Counted from the first letter of the stretch, positions 52,991 through 62,117 are shown. The stretch is 64,000 bases of DNA from CAJPPJ01 sp963536495 (GCA_963536495.1 CAUTAF010000005.1:45318-109317); one strand, 5' to 3'. Notes: a model not told the origin generated them from the letters alone. Translations and numbers: made by a program.

Positions 52991-53138
52991 AAAGGTAAAT
53001 ATATTTATTTTAATATCTTTTATTCATAGTGTTGTTTGGGATTAATTCCACTATTGCCAAACAAAACATAACTAACATTTTTGGGAGATGTCTATAACTA
53101 TGTTTTATTGTTACTAAAATCAAATTATATTTACCTTT
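52991..53138. other. Structured 148-bp block bounded by a 13-bp inverted repeat (leader RNA or MITE-like)
   Basis: Perfect inverted repeats AAAGGTAAATATA (52991-53003) and TATATTTACCTTT (53126-53138) bound the block. Inside, two further pairings appear: AAAACATA / TATGTTTT around 53064-53105, and ATAGTG / CACTAT with TTTGG / CCAAA around 53024-53068. GC content is locally higher. No gene of significance fits. Either a structured RNA leader of the 52935 gene or a small non-autonomous transposable element. No target-site duplication is seen. Confidence 0.5.
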
Positions 53139-53160
53139 TACTTAATTACTTACTTTTTTA

Positions 53161-54555
53161 TTATTTTTTTAACACAATATTTGCTTGTTTTATTGCGTTT
53201 TCAACATAATCAACTACTTCTTTCGGAGGCTCTGAATTTTTATACCCTTTTAATTGATTTAAAGAGAATTTTTTTCCTTTTTTAATTATTTCAATAGTAT
53301 ATCTCTTTCCATCTTTAAGATATGTATATAGCATACACATACCATTATTTATGTATGGTAAATAAGTATATGCACAATGTTCCATTCTTTCACCCTCATC
53401 AAAAAGTTTCTTTTTTGTATCTAAAATCTTTATATCTTTTGGTAATTTCAGTTTTAAAAATGGATTATTTTCTTCAATTACCATTTTATCTTTTCTGAAT
53501 TTTTCTTTTTTGTAAATTTTATAAATCTTATCGTGTTCTGATATTAATTTTTTATTAGTTCTTATATTTAGATTTATTTTATATTTTCCTTTCAACATAA
53601 TCAAAACCCTTATATAATCATAAAGATAATTTTCATCTTTTATTTCTTCAATCATCATTTTTTCTATCAAATACATTAAAAATGATTGAACTCTTCTTTG
53701 TTCTTTAAGATGAAATTCCTTATAATCTACATTTTGATATTTTGGAAAATCTTTTTCTTCTAAATATTTATTAGCTTTTAACAAAGAATAAATACCATTC
53801 AACGACATTTTATTGAAACAATTATAAGTTTTATACTTTCTTTTTACTTTTTGAAGTTTTAATTCTATCAGTTCTTTTTTGTTTCTAACTTCTTTTAAAA
53901 GTTGAAAATCAAAAGGAACATTTAAACTTTCTTTTTCGTCTTTAAAATCTTCAATTATTTCATTCATAATAGGATTTTCTTTTTCCAAATTTTTCAAATA
54001 ATCAGGAAATATAGAAGATAATAATGGTAATTTTATATCCTTTAATTGAAAGTTTTTATATAAAAACTGCCTTTCTCTTTTTCCTTTTAAATAAACCCTT
54101 TTACCTAACAATATATCATATTCATTTTCAAATTTTATTGTAACATCAAGTTGATAATAAAAAGTATTACTTGAAAAATCAATAAAATTGAAAGAAAATA
54201 GTGAAATATAATATTTGTTTATTTCTTCAATATATCTAAAACTCAAAGCATATCCTATCGGAAGTTTTATTTTAAGTTTTTTATTAAAATTTTTACAAAA
54301 CATTTTAATAAATTCTTTTACTGTTTCATCAAATTTAAAAAAATAAATGCTATTATTTTGGTAAAAAGGTGTAAAATTTTTCAATGCACTTTCAAAGAGA
54401 ACAGATAGAAAAGGAGCAACTTTTTTTATTTGTTCTTTTTCTTCTGTTATCTTTGTTTTTATATTTTTATTTTCTTCAAATTCGTGTAATTTTCCTGTTT
54501 CGTCAAACTTAAATTCTTGGAACAAATAAATTTCATCATCTATTAAAAATTGCAT
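53161..54555 (-). CDS. PcfJ-like protein
   Basis: 464 residues. The C-terminal 100 residues carry the PcfJ family signature: LFDEGERMEHCAYTY (H393, C394), then a strand pair and a TIEIIKKGKKFSLNQLKGYKN block. The N-terminal 300 residues are a mix of helices and strands with no other family. PcfJ is encoded on the enterococcal plasmid pCF10 and on many conjugative elements; its role is not firmly known. It stands between a lipoprotein gene and an exported protein gene. Confidence 0.85.
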   Translation of the reverse strand: MQFLIDDEIYLFQEFKFDETGKLHEFEENKNIKTKITEEKEQIKKVAPFLSVLFESALKNFTPFYQNNSIYFFKFDETVKEFIKMFCKNFNKKLKIKLPIGYALSFRYIEEINKYYISLFSFNFIDFSSNTFYYQLDVTIKFENEYDILLGKRVYLKGKRERQFLYKNFQLKDIKLPLLSSIFPDYLKNLEKENPIMNEIIEDFKDEKESLNVPFDFQLLKEVRNKKELIELKLQKVKRKYKTYNCFNKMSLNGIYSLLKANKYLEEKDFPKYQNVDYKEFHLKEQRRVQSFLMYLIEKMMIEEIKDENYLYDYIRVLIMLKGKYKINLNIRTNKKLISEHDKIYKIYKKEKFRKDKMVIEENNPFLKLKLPKDIKILDTKKKLFDEGERMEHCAYTYLPYINNGMCMLYTYLKDGKRYTIEIIKKGKKFSLNQLKGYKNSEPPKEVVDYVENAIKQANIVLKK

Positions 54556-54575
54556 TTATTTCACCACTTTTAAAG

Positions 54576-55094
54576 TTATTTCAAAGCTGGTATAGTATCT
54601 CCTGTCGCTAATCTATGCTCAACAAATTCAGGTGGTGCTATCAACACTTTTTTAACTTTTGTACTTGCTCTAATAACTGTTCCATCTACCCTTTCAATAA
54701 GTTTTATAGTGTTATTTTTATCTAACATAACAATATAACCACCATTTATTATGTTAGATGTATCAAAATTAGTTATTACTTCACTTGGAAAAACTATTTC
54801 AATAACTCCATAACTTACTGTTTTTATTTTTTTCTTAGTGTAATTATTTTTGTAATCTATTATATGAATTTTATTCATAATGAAAGTATCATCTCCAATA
54901 GTCAGGTTATATAACCCCTCTCTATTAGGTCTATCAATTCCACTAGGTATTCTTGGAACATAATAAACATTATCCGTTATAAGAGTATCACTAATTTTTC
55001 TGTAATTTTCATTGATTATTTGTTGATTTTTTTCAACACTGTTGCACCCCATCATTGCTAAACTTATCATTGCTAATGTTAATACTTTTTTCAT
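54576..55094 (-). CDS. Lipoprotein
   Basis: 172 residues. Lipobox MMGC: MKKVLTLAMISLAMMGC, with Cys17 lipidated. The mature part is beta-rich (VIEIVFPSEVITNFD, GGYIVMLDKNNTIKLIERVDGTVIR), reminiscent of small T4SS outer-membrane-associated lipoproteins (VirB7-like in position, but much longer). No domain recognised. Confidence 0.85.
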   Translation of the reverse strand: MKKVLTLAMISLAMMGCNSVEKNQQIINENYRKISDTLITDNVYYVPRIPSGIDRPNREGLYNLTIGDDTFIMNKIHIIDYKNNYTKKKIKTVSYGVIEIVFPSEVITNFDTSNIINGGYIVMLDKNNTIKLIERVDGTVIRASTKVKKVLIAPPEFVEHRLATGDTIPALK

Positions 55095-55133
55095 TTTTCT
55101 TCTCCTTTACATTTTTATTTTTTGCATATTTAT

Positions 55134-55164
55134 ATTATAACATAAAAATAATAAAATTATTCAA
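55134..55164 (-). promoter_or_regulatory. Weak promoter of the lipoprotein-PcfJ operon
   Basis: Minus strand TTGAAT, 19 bp, TGTTATAAT (TATAAT 55134-55139). The spacer is long but the extended -10 is good, and it lies in the only gap before the 55094 start. Confidence 0.4.
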
Positions 55165-56086
55165 ATAACTTATGTTGTATTATTTTTAAAGATTGAGTAT
55201 TCTCTTTCTTTTTTAATTTTCTTTTAGGTTTAACTTTATTTATAGTATTCAATCTTTCTTTTGCAATTTCTATATATTCTTCATTCAATTCAATTCCAAT
55301 TCCATTTCTTCCTAATTTTTCTGCAACCAATAAGGTTGTACCTGTTCCTAAAAAAATATCCAAAACTACTCCATTTTTTGGACAACCTGCCCTTATGCAC
55401 CTTTCTACTATTTCTTCAGGAAAACTTGCAAAATGATTATGTTTTAACCCTTGTGTATTTACACTCCAAACAGTTCTCATTTGTCTTCCATTTTTTTTAT
55501 TAGAAGTTTCATTATAGTTATTTTTTTTGAAAGTTTCAATCCAATCAGTTTTATATTCTTCAAATTGTAAGTCAAAATAATAGTATCTTCTTTTAACAAA
55601 GAAAAATATTTCTTCATAATCATTTGTAAATCTATCTTTTACACTTTCAGGAATAGCATTAGGTTTATGCCAAATTATCTTATTTCTTAATCTCCAGCCT
55701 CTATTTATCATTTCTAACAAAAACATAGAGGGTATTCCTACTAGACTTTTAATTTTCGCAACACACTTATTCTTTTTTACAACCAAATCTTTTTCTTGTT
55801 TTTTAAAATCTTTTCTCCCTGTCGTACTGTTAGAATTTGAACCTGAATAACTATCGTTTAACACAACAAATAAAGTTCCTTGCTTTTTTAACACTCTATT
55901 ACATTCATCAAATATATCACATAATTCTTTTATATATTCTTCAGGAGTTTCTTCAAGTCCTAATTGTTTTTCGTTTCCATAATTCCTTAATCTCCAATAA
56001 GGTGGAGAAGTTACAATACAATCAACACTTTCTTTTTTTAATTCTTTTATTTTTTCTCTGACATCTCCGTTTATTATTTTATACAC
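55157..56086 (-). CDS. Orphan DNA methyltransferase (beta class, N6-adenine or N4-cytosine)
   Basis: 309 residues with a GTG start at 56086 (AGAGG nine bases upstream). Catalytic motif TSPPY (26-30) comes first and the SAM-binding FLGTGT (245-250) last, giving the beta-class order. The target-recognition region lies between them (about 90-200). No restriction gene is adjacent, so it is likely an orphan enzyme protecting the element from host restriction, or regulatory. Specificity cannot be read from sequence. Confidence 0.92.
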   Translation of the reverse strand: MYKIINGDVREKIKELKKESVDCIVTSPPYWRLRNYGNEKQLGLEETPEEYIKELCDIFDECNRVLKKQGTLFVVLNDSYSGSNSNSTTGRKDFKKQEKDLVVKKNKCVAKIKSLVGIPSMFLLEMINRGWRLRNKIIWHKPNAIPESVKDRFTNDYEEIFFFVKRRYYYFDLQFEEYKTDWIETFKKNNYNETSNKKNGRQMRTVWSVNTQGLKHNHFASFPEEIVERCIRAGCPKNGVVLDIFLGTGTTLLVAEKLGRNGIGIELNEEYIEIAKERLNTINKVKPKRKLKKKENTQSLKIIQHKLFE

Positions 56087-56115
56087 TCTGATGTACCTCT
56101 ATTTTTCATTTTAGA

Positions 56116-56146
56116 TAAAACAAGGATATTTTATATATCCTTGTTC
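56116..56146 (-). terminator. Terminator after the replication operon
   Basis: AACAAGGATA / TATCCTTGTT stem followed by a partly T-rich tail on the minus strand, just past the stop at 56169. Confidence 0.75.
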
Positions 56147-56168
56147 TATCTTTTTATTTAAAATGGAT

Positions 56169-56972
56169 TTAAAAGTCTAATTCACTTTCTTCTTCTCTTC
56201 TGTCTTTACCCTCATTTCTTACACCATATCTAAATATACCATTTAATCTTGAAGAAATACGAGTAGTACCATACATTTCCAAATGCTTATAAAGTTGTTC
56301 TTTACTTAAATTTGTTGTTAAAATAGTAGGATTTCCAAATTCTTTCATACCGTTTTCTCTTGTTGCAAAAAGTCTATAAAGTTTTTCTTCTGCCCATTCT
56401 TTATCTCTATTTATAGCCTCTGCTCCTGCGTCATCTATAAATAACACATCAACAGTTCTTATAACTTCTAATAGTTCTTCTTCAGAAATTTTTACAGGTG
56501 GTCTTAATAAATTTAAGTAAGAACCTAATGTTATATCTAAATAAGTATAACCTTTTTCACTTAAAGCATTACATATACAATTTGCAATAAAAGTCTTACC
56601 TGTTCCACTATTTCCTGAAAAAATAAGTCCATTAGCTTTTCTTTCTCTACCTCTGTTTAATACTTTATCAAAACTATCTATGAAAGTATTTGCTTTTTCT
56701 AAAAACATTTCATCATAATTATTTTTAGAAACAAATGCTTTAAGAGTTTCAGTAGGTACAACTATTTTCGCACTTAATTTATTTAAGTATTCTTGTCTTT
56801 TTTTAGCTTTTTTTACTCTTTCACATAAACAATCTATTTTATTTTCAATTCCCATAGCGTCTATGATAGAGTTTACTTCTCCACAAACATTACACTTTGA
56901 TTTTATCTCAAATTTAAACCCATTTTTTTCTAAGTATTCTTTTCCGTTTTCTTCAATTATTATTTGTTCCAT
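56169..56972 (-). CDS. DnaC/IstB-like helicase loader ATPase with tail tag
   Basis: 267 residues. A four-Cys zinc site (C27, C30, C48, C50) precedes a AAA+ core with Walker A GNSGTGKT (120-127), Walker B LFIDD (177-181) and an arginine-finger-like region in TTRISSRLNG. Family role: loading the replicative helicase. It ends EEESELDF, which resembles the EIDF tags of the large acidic proteins at the left end. It is the last gene of a partition/replication operon with DnaD-like and ParA genes upstream. Confidence 0.92.
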   Translation of the reverse strand: MEQIIIEENGKEYLEKNGFKFEIKSKCNVCGEVNSIIDAMGIENKIDCLCERVKKAKKRQEYLNKLSAKIVVPTETLKAFVSKNNYDEMFLEKANTFIDSFDKVLNRGRERKANGLIFSGNSGTGKTFIANCICNALSEKGYTYLDITLGSYLNLLRPPVKISEEELLEVIRTVDVLFIDDAGAEAINRDKEWAEEKLYRLFATRENGMKEFGNPTILTTNLSKEQLYKHLEMYGTTRISSRLNGIFRYGVRNEGKDRREEESELDF

Positions 56973-57013
56973 TTTTTACTCCTTTGTTTTTTCTTTTTAT
57001 TTATTAAAATAAA

Positions 57014-57580
57014 TTACCATTCACTTTTCACAAACTTAACTTCTTTTTTTACTACAAATTTTTTAAAAGGTAACATCTCAACTTCAGGTGCTAACCACCC
57101 TTTATTCATACATAATTCTAGTGTTTCTCTTAAATGTTCTTCTGTTGTTACCTTAAACTTATTTAAAATTAAGTTTACCATTCTTTTAGTATCAAATGGT
57201 TTTTTCTTAATAATTCTTCTATAATGTTCAAACTCTTTAAATTTATCTAAAGTATCTTTTTCAAGTTGATTTTTTTCATACAGACTTTCTAAATAAATTA
57301 AAGCCTCATTTTCTTTGTGTTTACCACTTCTAGCACATCTAACTAAGTTTTTATTGTAAACTTCTATTATTTTTTTTACTGTTTCTTCATTAGTTTCAAA
57401 AAAGTTACCTAAAGTATCTTCGATAGCTTTTTCTTTTATCAACTTCAATTCTCTTTCAAAAAGAGTTCTATCATTTTCGACTGTTTGTTCTTCTTTTATT
57501 TTCTTTACTTTTTTCGATTTTTTATCTTCTTCAATATTTTCCATAACTTCTTTATCTGTTATTTTTTTTATTTCTTCCAT
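57014..57580 (-). CDS. DnaD-like helical protein (putative)
   Basis: 188 residues, Lys-rich N-terminus, then a helical core with NEETVKKIIEVYNKNL and EHLRETLELCMNKGWLAPEV, reminiscent of DnaD-like C-terminal domains that work next to DnaC-type loaders. Placement directly upstream of the loader supports a replication-initiation role. The match is by architecture and context, not by a decisive motif. Start ATG 57580 with GGGGG. Confidence 0.6.
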   Translation of the reverse strand: MEEIKKITDKEVMENIEEDKKSKKVKKIKEEQTVENDRTLFERELKLIKEKAIEDTLGNFFETNEETVKKIIEVYNKNLVRCARSGKHKENEALIYLESLYEKNQLEKDTLDKFKEFEHYRRIIKKKPFDTKRMVNLILNKFKVTTEEHLRETLELCMNKGWLAPEVEMLPFKKFVVKKEVKFVKSEW

Positions 57581-57623
57581 ACTAAAATTAAACCCCCATT
57601 CAAATTTAATATTATTTTTTCTA

Positions 57624-58406
57624 TTATTCTTCCGTTACTTCAATAACTTCTTCTTTTGGTGCAACTAACTTTTCTATTTTTTCTAAGTAAGTGTTTACTT
57701 TATCTTTTGTTTCATCATCTAATTTAGTCCAATTACTTTCTATATGATTAAAGTAAGTGCTAAAATTAGCTTTTTCTAATTTTAAAACTCTTTCTTTTTT
57801 GTCTGACAACTCATTTTCTTGCATATCTAAATATTCATTCATTTCTTCCAAACTATTAAATACATTATCTTCAAAGAAATTTTCGTCTTCATTTAACAAT
57901 TTGAAAGCAACCACTACTCTTTTTTGAGATAAAGCTGGTATCATAGCTTTATTTGTTTCATTATTTACTTTTTCAAATAAAGTTGCTAAATTTCTTCTTC
58001 TTTGTGCTGTTTTATAATTTATTCCTAATACAGCTAAAATTTCTTTAAAACACATTAGGTTATTGCTTTTTGAATATCTAGTTAATTCAAAGATTTCATT
58101 TAAAATTTTTCCTGTCGTGATTTTTTCTTTTAAATTTATTTCTATACATTGATAAGCTAAATTTTCAATTTCAGCTTTTATATTTAAGTGTTCATTATCT
58201 ATAAAGTCATCTAAGAAATTAAAATCCATTTTAATATTCTTAGTATTAAGATTTACATTTATATTATTTAAAAATGTATCTTCTTTTTTTAAAACTTGAC
58301 TTTCAGCAATAGCAACTATGTTTTTTGTTTCTCCTATTGTTTTTTCATCAACTTCTGTTGCTACTTGTTTTATATTACTAATTTTTTTAAATCTATCAAA
58401 ACCCAT
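57624..58406 (-). CDS. Putative centromere-binding protein, partner of ParA
   Basis: 260 residues. Residues about 115-150 hold a helix-turn-helix-like unit (FKEILAVLGINYKTAQRRRNLATLF). A disordered acidic C-terminus (about 230-260) is typical of ParB-type partners. It follows ParA by 19 bases. No ParB CTPase motif is visible, so it may be a functional ParB analogue. Start ATG 58406 with AAAGGGGG. Confidence 0.6.
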   Translation of the reverse strand: MGFDRFKKISNIKQVATEVDEKTIGETKNIVAIAESQVLKKEDTFLNNINVNLNTKNIKMDFNFLDDFIDNEHLNIKAEIENLAYQCIEINLKEKITTGKILNEIFELTRYSKSNNLMCFKEILAVLGINYKTAQRRRNLATLFEKVNNETNKAMIPALSQKRVVVAFKLLNEDENFFEDNVFNSLEEMNEYLDMQENELSDKKERVLKLEKANFSTYFNHIESNWTKLDDETKDKVNTYLEKIEKLVAPKEEVIEVTEE

Positions 58407-58424
58407 TTTATCCCCCTTTATTTA

Positions 58425-59363
58425 TTACTCTTGTTCTTCTTTGTTTCTTAACATTTTAGAGTTATAAGTTATATCATCTAAATCATATTTTTCTTGAAAT
58501 TCACTTAATTTTTCCATTTTTTGATTTTTCATTATAAGTTCTTTATTTCTTAAAATGTAATTCTTATCTATTTTATAATCTTTGTTGTTTTCTTTACTCA
58601 TTTTAGCAATCAAGTTTTCACTTAAATTAAAGAATATATAATTAAGTTCACTATGATTATTATTACTTTTTTCTATTAATTCTGTTACAGTTTTACTATC
58701 AAATAGTAAACTTTCAAATTCTGTTGATAATTTAATACTATCTGTTACTATAACATCATCTTTTCCTAATTCCTTTAATTCTTCTAGGTATTGAGTTTTT
58801 AAATATTCTTCTCCCTCTTTGTGATTAATAGTTGTTCTTTTTTTATTAGGAACGATAGCAAACAATTTATCTAACCCTACATATTCAATAGTATTATTTA
58901 AAGAATTGATTGATACAGTTGTAAGTTCAGTAGGTGCTATCCAATAATCACTTTCTCTAACAAGTTCAGGAGATTGTAAACTTGGATTACTGTCTACTAT
59001 TATAAAATCATATTTATTTTTCATTATTTCTAACCATTCTTTTAAATTTCTAACAGCATTTTGTGAAATTCCATTTACAGCGAATGGTATAAAATCTATA
59101 TTATCTTTTATGTTAGTAACAACTATATTTTGTGGATTTCTAACTCCTGTTACAATACAAGTATCAAGTGTTACTAAATTACTTTCATCATATTCATTTT
59201 TTGAATACATTAAGATATTATTTTGACTATCATCAGTCAAAATTAAAACTTTACTTTTTTCTCCATTGACTTTTATTTTACTTAAATAATCAGCTAGGTT
59301 GATAGAAACAAATGTTTTTCCTATTCCACCTTTGTTATTTTTAACCAAAATTATATTTTTCAT
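58425..59363 (-). CDS. parA: ParA/Soj-type partition ATPase
   Basis: 312 residues. Deviant Walker A KGGIGKT (11-17) with the signature Lys11, Walker A' DD in LTDDSQNN (44-45) and Walker B-like IIVDSNPSL (D124). This is the motor of plasmid partition. The KGGIGKTF rather than KGGVGKTT is a mild variant. Its promoter is not obvious; it may be read through from the HU gene past the terminator at 59407-59462, giving controlled dosage. C-terminal 90 residues are charged, perhaps for partner binding. Confidence 0.92.
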   Translation of the reverse strand: MKNIILVKNNKGGIGKTFVSINLADYLSKIKVNGEKSKVLILTDDSQNNILMYSKNEYDESNLVTLDTCIVTGVRNPQNIVVTNIKDNIDFIPFAVNGISQNAVRNLKEWLEIMKNKYDFIIVDSNPSLQSPELVRESDYWIAPTELTTVSINSLNNTIEYVGLDKLFAIVPNKKRTTINHKEGEEYLKTQYLEELKELGKDDVIVTDSIKLSTEFESLLFDSKTVTELIEKSNNNHSELNYIFFNLSENLIAKMSKENNKDYKIDKNYILRNKELIMKNQKMEKLSEFQEKYDLDDITYNSKMLRNKEEQE

Positions 59364-59406
59364 ATTTTTTCACTTTCCTTTTATATTTTTTATATTTTCC
59401 ATATTT

Positions 59407-59462
59407 TTTTGTTTAGAAAAGGCTTGTAAGTCCTTTTTAGAAATTCACAAGCCTTTTCTAAG
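59407..59462 (-). terminator. Long hairpin between HU and ParA
   Basis: Perfect 14-bp stem TAGAAAAGGCTTGT / ACAAGCCTTTTCTA (59414-59427, 59447-59460), then a T run on the minus strand. No separate promoter is seen for parA, so partial read-through may set ParA level. Confidence 0.75.
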
Positions 59463-59472
59463 TTTTCTTTTT

Positions 59473-59736
59473 TTACTTTTTGTCTTTTCTTAAATTTTTA
59501 CTTGCTTTAAATCTGATTGTAGTTCTAGCTGGTACTTTATAAGTTCTATCTCCAACTTTTCCCTTTCTTGCCTCTGTTTCTTTCTTTTTGAAACTTCCAA
59601 ATCCTTTAATTGTAAAACTACCATTTTCTTCAACTTCTTTTACAATAGTATCTGTTAAAGCTACTACAACTTCTCTTGCTTTATCTTCTTTTAAAGCACC
59701 TACTTTTTTTACTACATCAATTAATTTCTTGTTCAT
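59473..59736 (-). CDS. hup: HU-family DNA-binding protein
   Basis: 87 residues, almost the standard HU length (about 90). MNKKLIDVVKKVGAL, an EDKAREVVVALTDTI helix, then VEENGSFTIKGFGSF and the DNA-clamp arm with EARKGKVGDRTYKVPARTTIRFKASKNLR, all typical of HU. It bends DNA and would help replication, partition or transfer. Promoter with two copies of the AGACAA-type palindrome, one overlapping -35. Confidence 0.95.
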   Translation of the reverse strand: MNKKLIDVVKKVGALKEDKAREVVVALTDTIVKEVEENGSFTIKGFGSFKKKETEARKGKVGDRTYKVPARTTIRFKASKNLRKDKK

Positions 59737-59799
59737 TTCAATTCACTTCCTTTTTTTATTTTTTGTTTAAAATTAATTGTTTTTCTTTCTTGTGATTAT

Positions 59800-59849
59800 A
59801 TCATACCATTAAAAGACAAAAATGTCAAGCATTTTTGACAGAATTGTCT
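59800..59849 (-). promoter_or_regulatory. HU promoter with two AGACAA-type operators
   Basis: Minus strand: AGACAATTCTGTCA (59836-59849), 7 bp gap, TTGACA (59823-59828), 17 bp, TGGTATGAT (59800-59805). A second copy, TGACATTTTTGTCT (59814-59827), overlaps the -35 and spacer, so binding there would block polymerase. Confidence 0.75.
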
Positions 59850-59863
59850 AAATATTTTTTAAA

Positions 59864-59942
59864 AATAGACTTGCAAGTCCATTTTATTATTTTTATTCAA
59901 ATAAAAATTCAAATAAAAAGAGTAGAAATTTCTACTCTTTTA
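59864..59942 (-). terminator. Two tandem terminators after the 59972 gene
   Basis: GGACTTGCAAGTCT-type hairpin (core GACTTGCAAGTC at 59868-59879) and AAAAGAGTAGAAATTTCTACTCTTTT (59916-59942), each followed by a T-rich stretch on the minus strand. Confidence 0.75.
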
Positions 59943-59971
59943 ATAAAATTATATTTTTATAAATGATATTT

Positions 59972-61993
59972 TTACAATCCTTTTTCTATATTATTATTTT
60001 TTTCTAATTCGTCTTTTGATTTTTCTTTGTCTTTTCTTCTAGTGAAGTTATAATCTTTACTATTGTCTTTTTCTAAAATAATATCATATTTTTCTAAATG
60101 AGTGTTATTAGCTATTTTCATAGCCTTTTCTTCTGAAATCTTATGAAAACCAACTTCTTCTAATTTTGAATTAAATTTTTCTAAATCAAAATTTTCTTTA
60201 AAATATTTTTTGTTTCTACTTTCATCAATATCATAATTTAAAAAATATTTTTCTTGTTCTTTAATGTTTAAAACAAAAGTCATTCCTAAAAATTCTTCTT
60301 CTTTGTCTATTATTCCTGTATTTTTACTTTGCTTTTCATCTTTTAAATTTAAAAATTCTCTATAAACTTCTTTATTATTCATAAGTTCGCCTTTTGAAAA
60401 AACTTCATTTATTTCTTCCGTTGTTTTTTCTATAACATCAAAATGCTTTTGATAATAAAAATTCATAACATTTTCTTTATAGACATCTTCAATAGTTCCT
60501 CCAAAATCTTCGTATTCATTTCTTCCTATATCTCCATATTCATTTGTTAAAAATTCTTTTATTTTTCCATTTTCATTTGATGTTAAGCCTAATTCTTCAG
60601 CATTTTGTTCTAATAATTCTATTCTTTCTTCAATAGTTCTTTCTTCAAAAGTTTCTGTTATTGTTTCTAGGATTTGATTTTTTACTTTTTGATTTGTTAT
60701 ATTAAAATCTTTTAAAAGAAATGCTTTTTCAAATCCTTTTGCAACTACATTATCTTCAAATTCTTTCCAACTACCAAATTTTATATTTTCTATTTCTTTT
60801 TCTTTAAATTCTTTAAACTTTTCTTCTATATATTCTTTTTTCGTATAGATTTTTTCCTTTTGATATTTTTGATTTTCAACAAAATTGTTCTTTGTCAACA
60901 TATTTTTGACTTCTTCTTTCATATCTACATAAGTATATGCCATTGATGTGTTATCAATATATGTGTATTCTTTTTCTTGGGATAAAGGTACTCTTATTTC
61001 AGTTAAGTCAACTTTATTTTTGTTCTCATTACTTATTTTAATTGAAAATTCTTGATTGTTCTTAGTATCTTTTAAATCATCAAGATTGGTTATTGTATAT
61101 TTTGTTTCTCCAAAATTTTTGTAAAAATCAGGACTGATTTTTTCTCCTTTATTTTCAATAAAAGAAAAAACTTCTTTTGCAAAATTTGATAAATTATCAC
61201 TTTTTATTTCTTTTTCTATTTTGTCTTCAGAATTTTTAACAGTAAGATTATATTCTAATTTTTGATAATCTTCTTTTGTTATTTTTAAATCGTAAAACAA
61301 GTTTTCTTTGTTTGCAATTTCTCTCAAACCATTAGTTATTTCTTCTAAAACATATTCTACCTTTAACTGATTTTCTTTTGTTTCAGAATTGTGGTTTTCA
61401 AAAAATTCTTTACTTTTATCTTTATCAGTTAAAATAGTCGCAATATCAGATATTCCAATTTCTTCATCAGTTTTTATTAAAGTGTTATTATTACTCTTTA
61501 TTATAATTTCTATATCAGGTTCTAAATAATGTGAAGATAAGTTTACTTTTATTTTATCTATTCCATCTTTTGAATTTGAATTGTTAGTATCTATTTTTAT
61601 GTTTTTAACCCTATCAGATATAATATTATCATCTAAATTTATTACTTCAAGTATTTCATCTTCTTCTAGCGTAAAATCAAATTGATTTCTATACTCATCA
61701 TACAAAGAAAAATTTTCATCTATTTTTTTAAAATTTATATTTTCTTCTACTGCTAAATATTTAAAAGTTTTATCAAATAATTCTTGAATATTATTTGTTT
61801 CTATTTTAGCTTTTAATCTAAAACTATTTCCTGATTGAATAGAAAAATAGCCTTGTTCTTCATCATTTTCTTTTTCAAATTGAAATCTTATATGTTTTTC
61901 TTTTGATATTAAATTATCCATTCCTTTTTCTAAAACTTTAAATGCTTTTTCTAAATCATTTTCTTTTTCAATGTTTTCTTCCTTTATGTTCAT
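59972..61993 (-). CDS. Large acidic protein, relative of the 3885 gene
   Basis: 673 residues from the second ATG at 61993, which stands seven bases after AAAGGTGG (the ATG at 61999 is only one base from it). N-terminus (KGMD segment, FEKENDEE, LFDKTFKYLA) resembles the 3885-5843 protein. The middle is helical and acidic with repeated KEKEIE-type stretches. It does not carry the tail tag (ends NNNIEKGL) or a clear FWDNM module. Unknown function; likely part of the same family of element proteins. Confidence 0.85.
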   Translation of the reverse strand: MNIKEENIEKENDLEKAFKVLEKGMDNLISKEKHIRFQFEKENDEEQGYFSIQSGNSFRLKAKIETNNIQELFDKTFKYLAVEENINFKKIDENFSLYDEYRNQFDFTLEEDEILEVINLDDNIISDRVKNIKIDTNNSNSKDGIDKIKVNLSSHYLEPDIEIIIKSNNNTLIKTDEEIGISDIATILTDKDKSKEFFENHNSETKENQLKVEYVLEEITNGLREIANKENLFYDLKITKEDYQKLEYNLTVKNSEDKIEKEIKSDNLSNFAKEVFSFIENKGEKISPDFYKNFGETKYTITNLDDLKDTKNNQEFSIKISNENKNKVDLTEIRVPLSQEKEYTYIDNTSMAYTYVDMKEEVKNMLTKNNFVENQKYQKEKIYTKKEYIEEKFKEFKEKEIENIKFGSWKEFEDNVVAKGFEKAFLLKDFNITNQKVKNQILETITETFEERTIEERIELLEQNAEELGLTSNENGKIKEFLTNEYGDIGRNEYEDFGGTIEDVYKENVMNFYYQKHFDVIEKTTEEINEVFSKGELMNNKEVYREFLNLKDEKQSKNTGIIDKEEEFLGMTFVLNIKEQEKYFLNYDIDESRNKKYFKENFDLEKFNSKLEEVGFHKISEEKAMKIANNTHLEKYDIILEKDNSKDYNFTRRKDKEKSKDELEKNNNIEKGL

Positions 61994-62036
61994 CTTCATA
62001 CCACCTTTCTTTTTTTTGATGATTGTTCCAACTAAA

Positions 62037-62045
62037 ATTATATCA
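62037..62045 (-). promoter_or_regulatory. Extended -10 for the 61993 gene
   Basis: TGATATAAT on the minus strand, about 40 bases before the start codon; -35 weak. It lies after the small RNA terminator, so the gene has its own start site. Confidence 0.45.
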
Positions 62046-62117
62046 TTTTTTCATTCATTTCTTCATAATTTTAATATTTTATTAAAATTTTTTTATATTT
62101 TTTTTAAAAAATAAATA

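Noticed and set aside
57000..60000. Iterons or DnaA boxes marking a replication origin near parA/dnaC
   Set aside because: No set of direct repeats of suitable length or spacing was seen between the replication genes.
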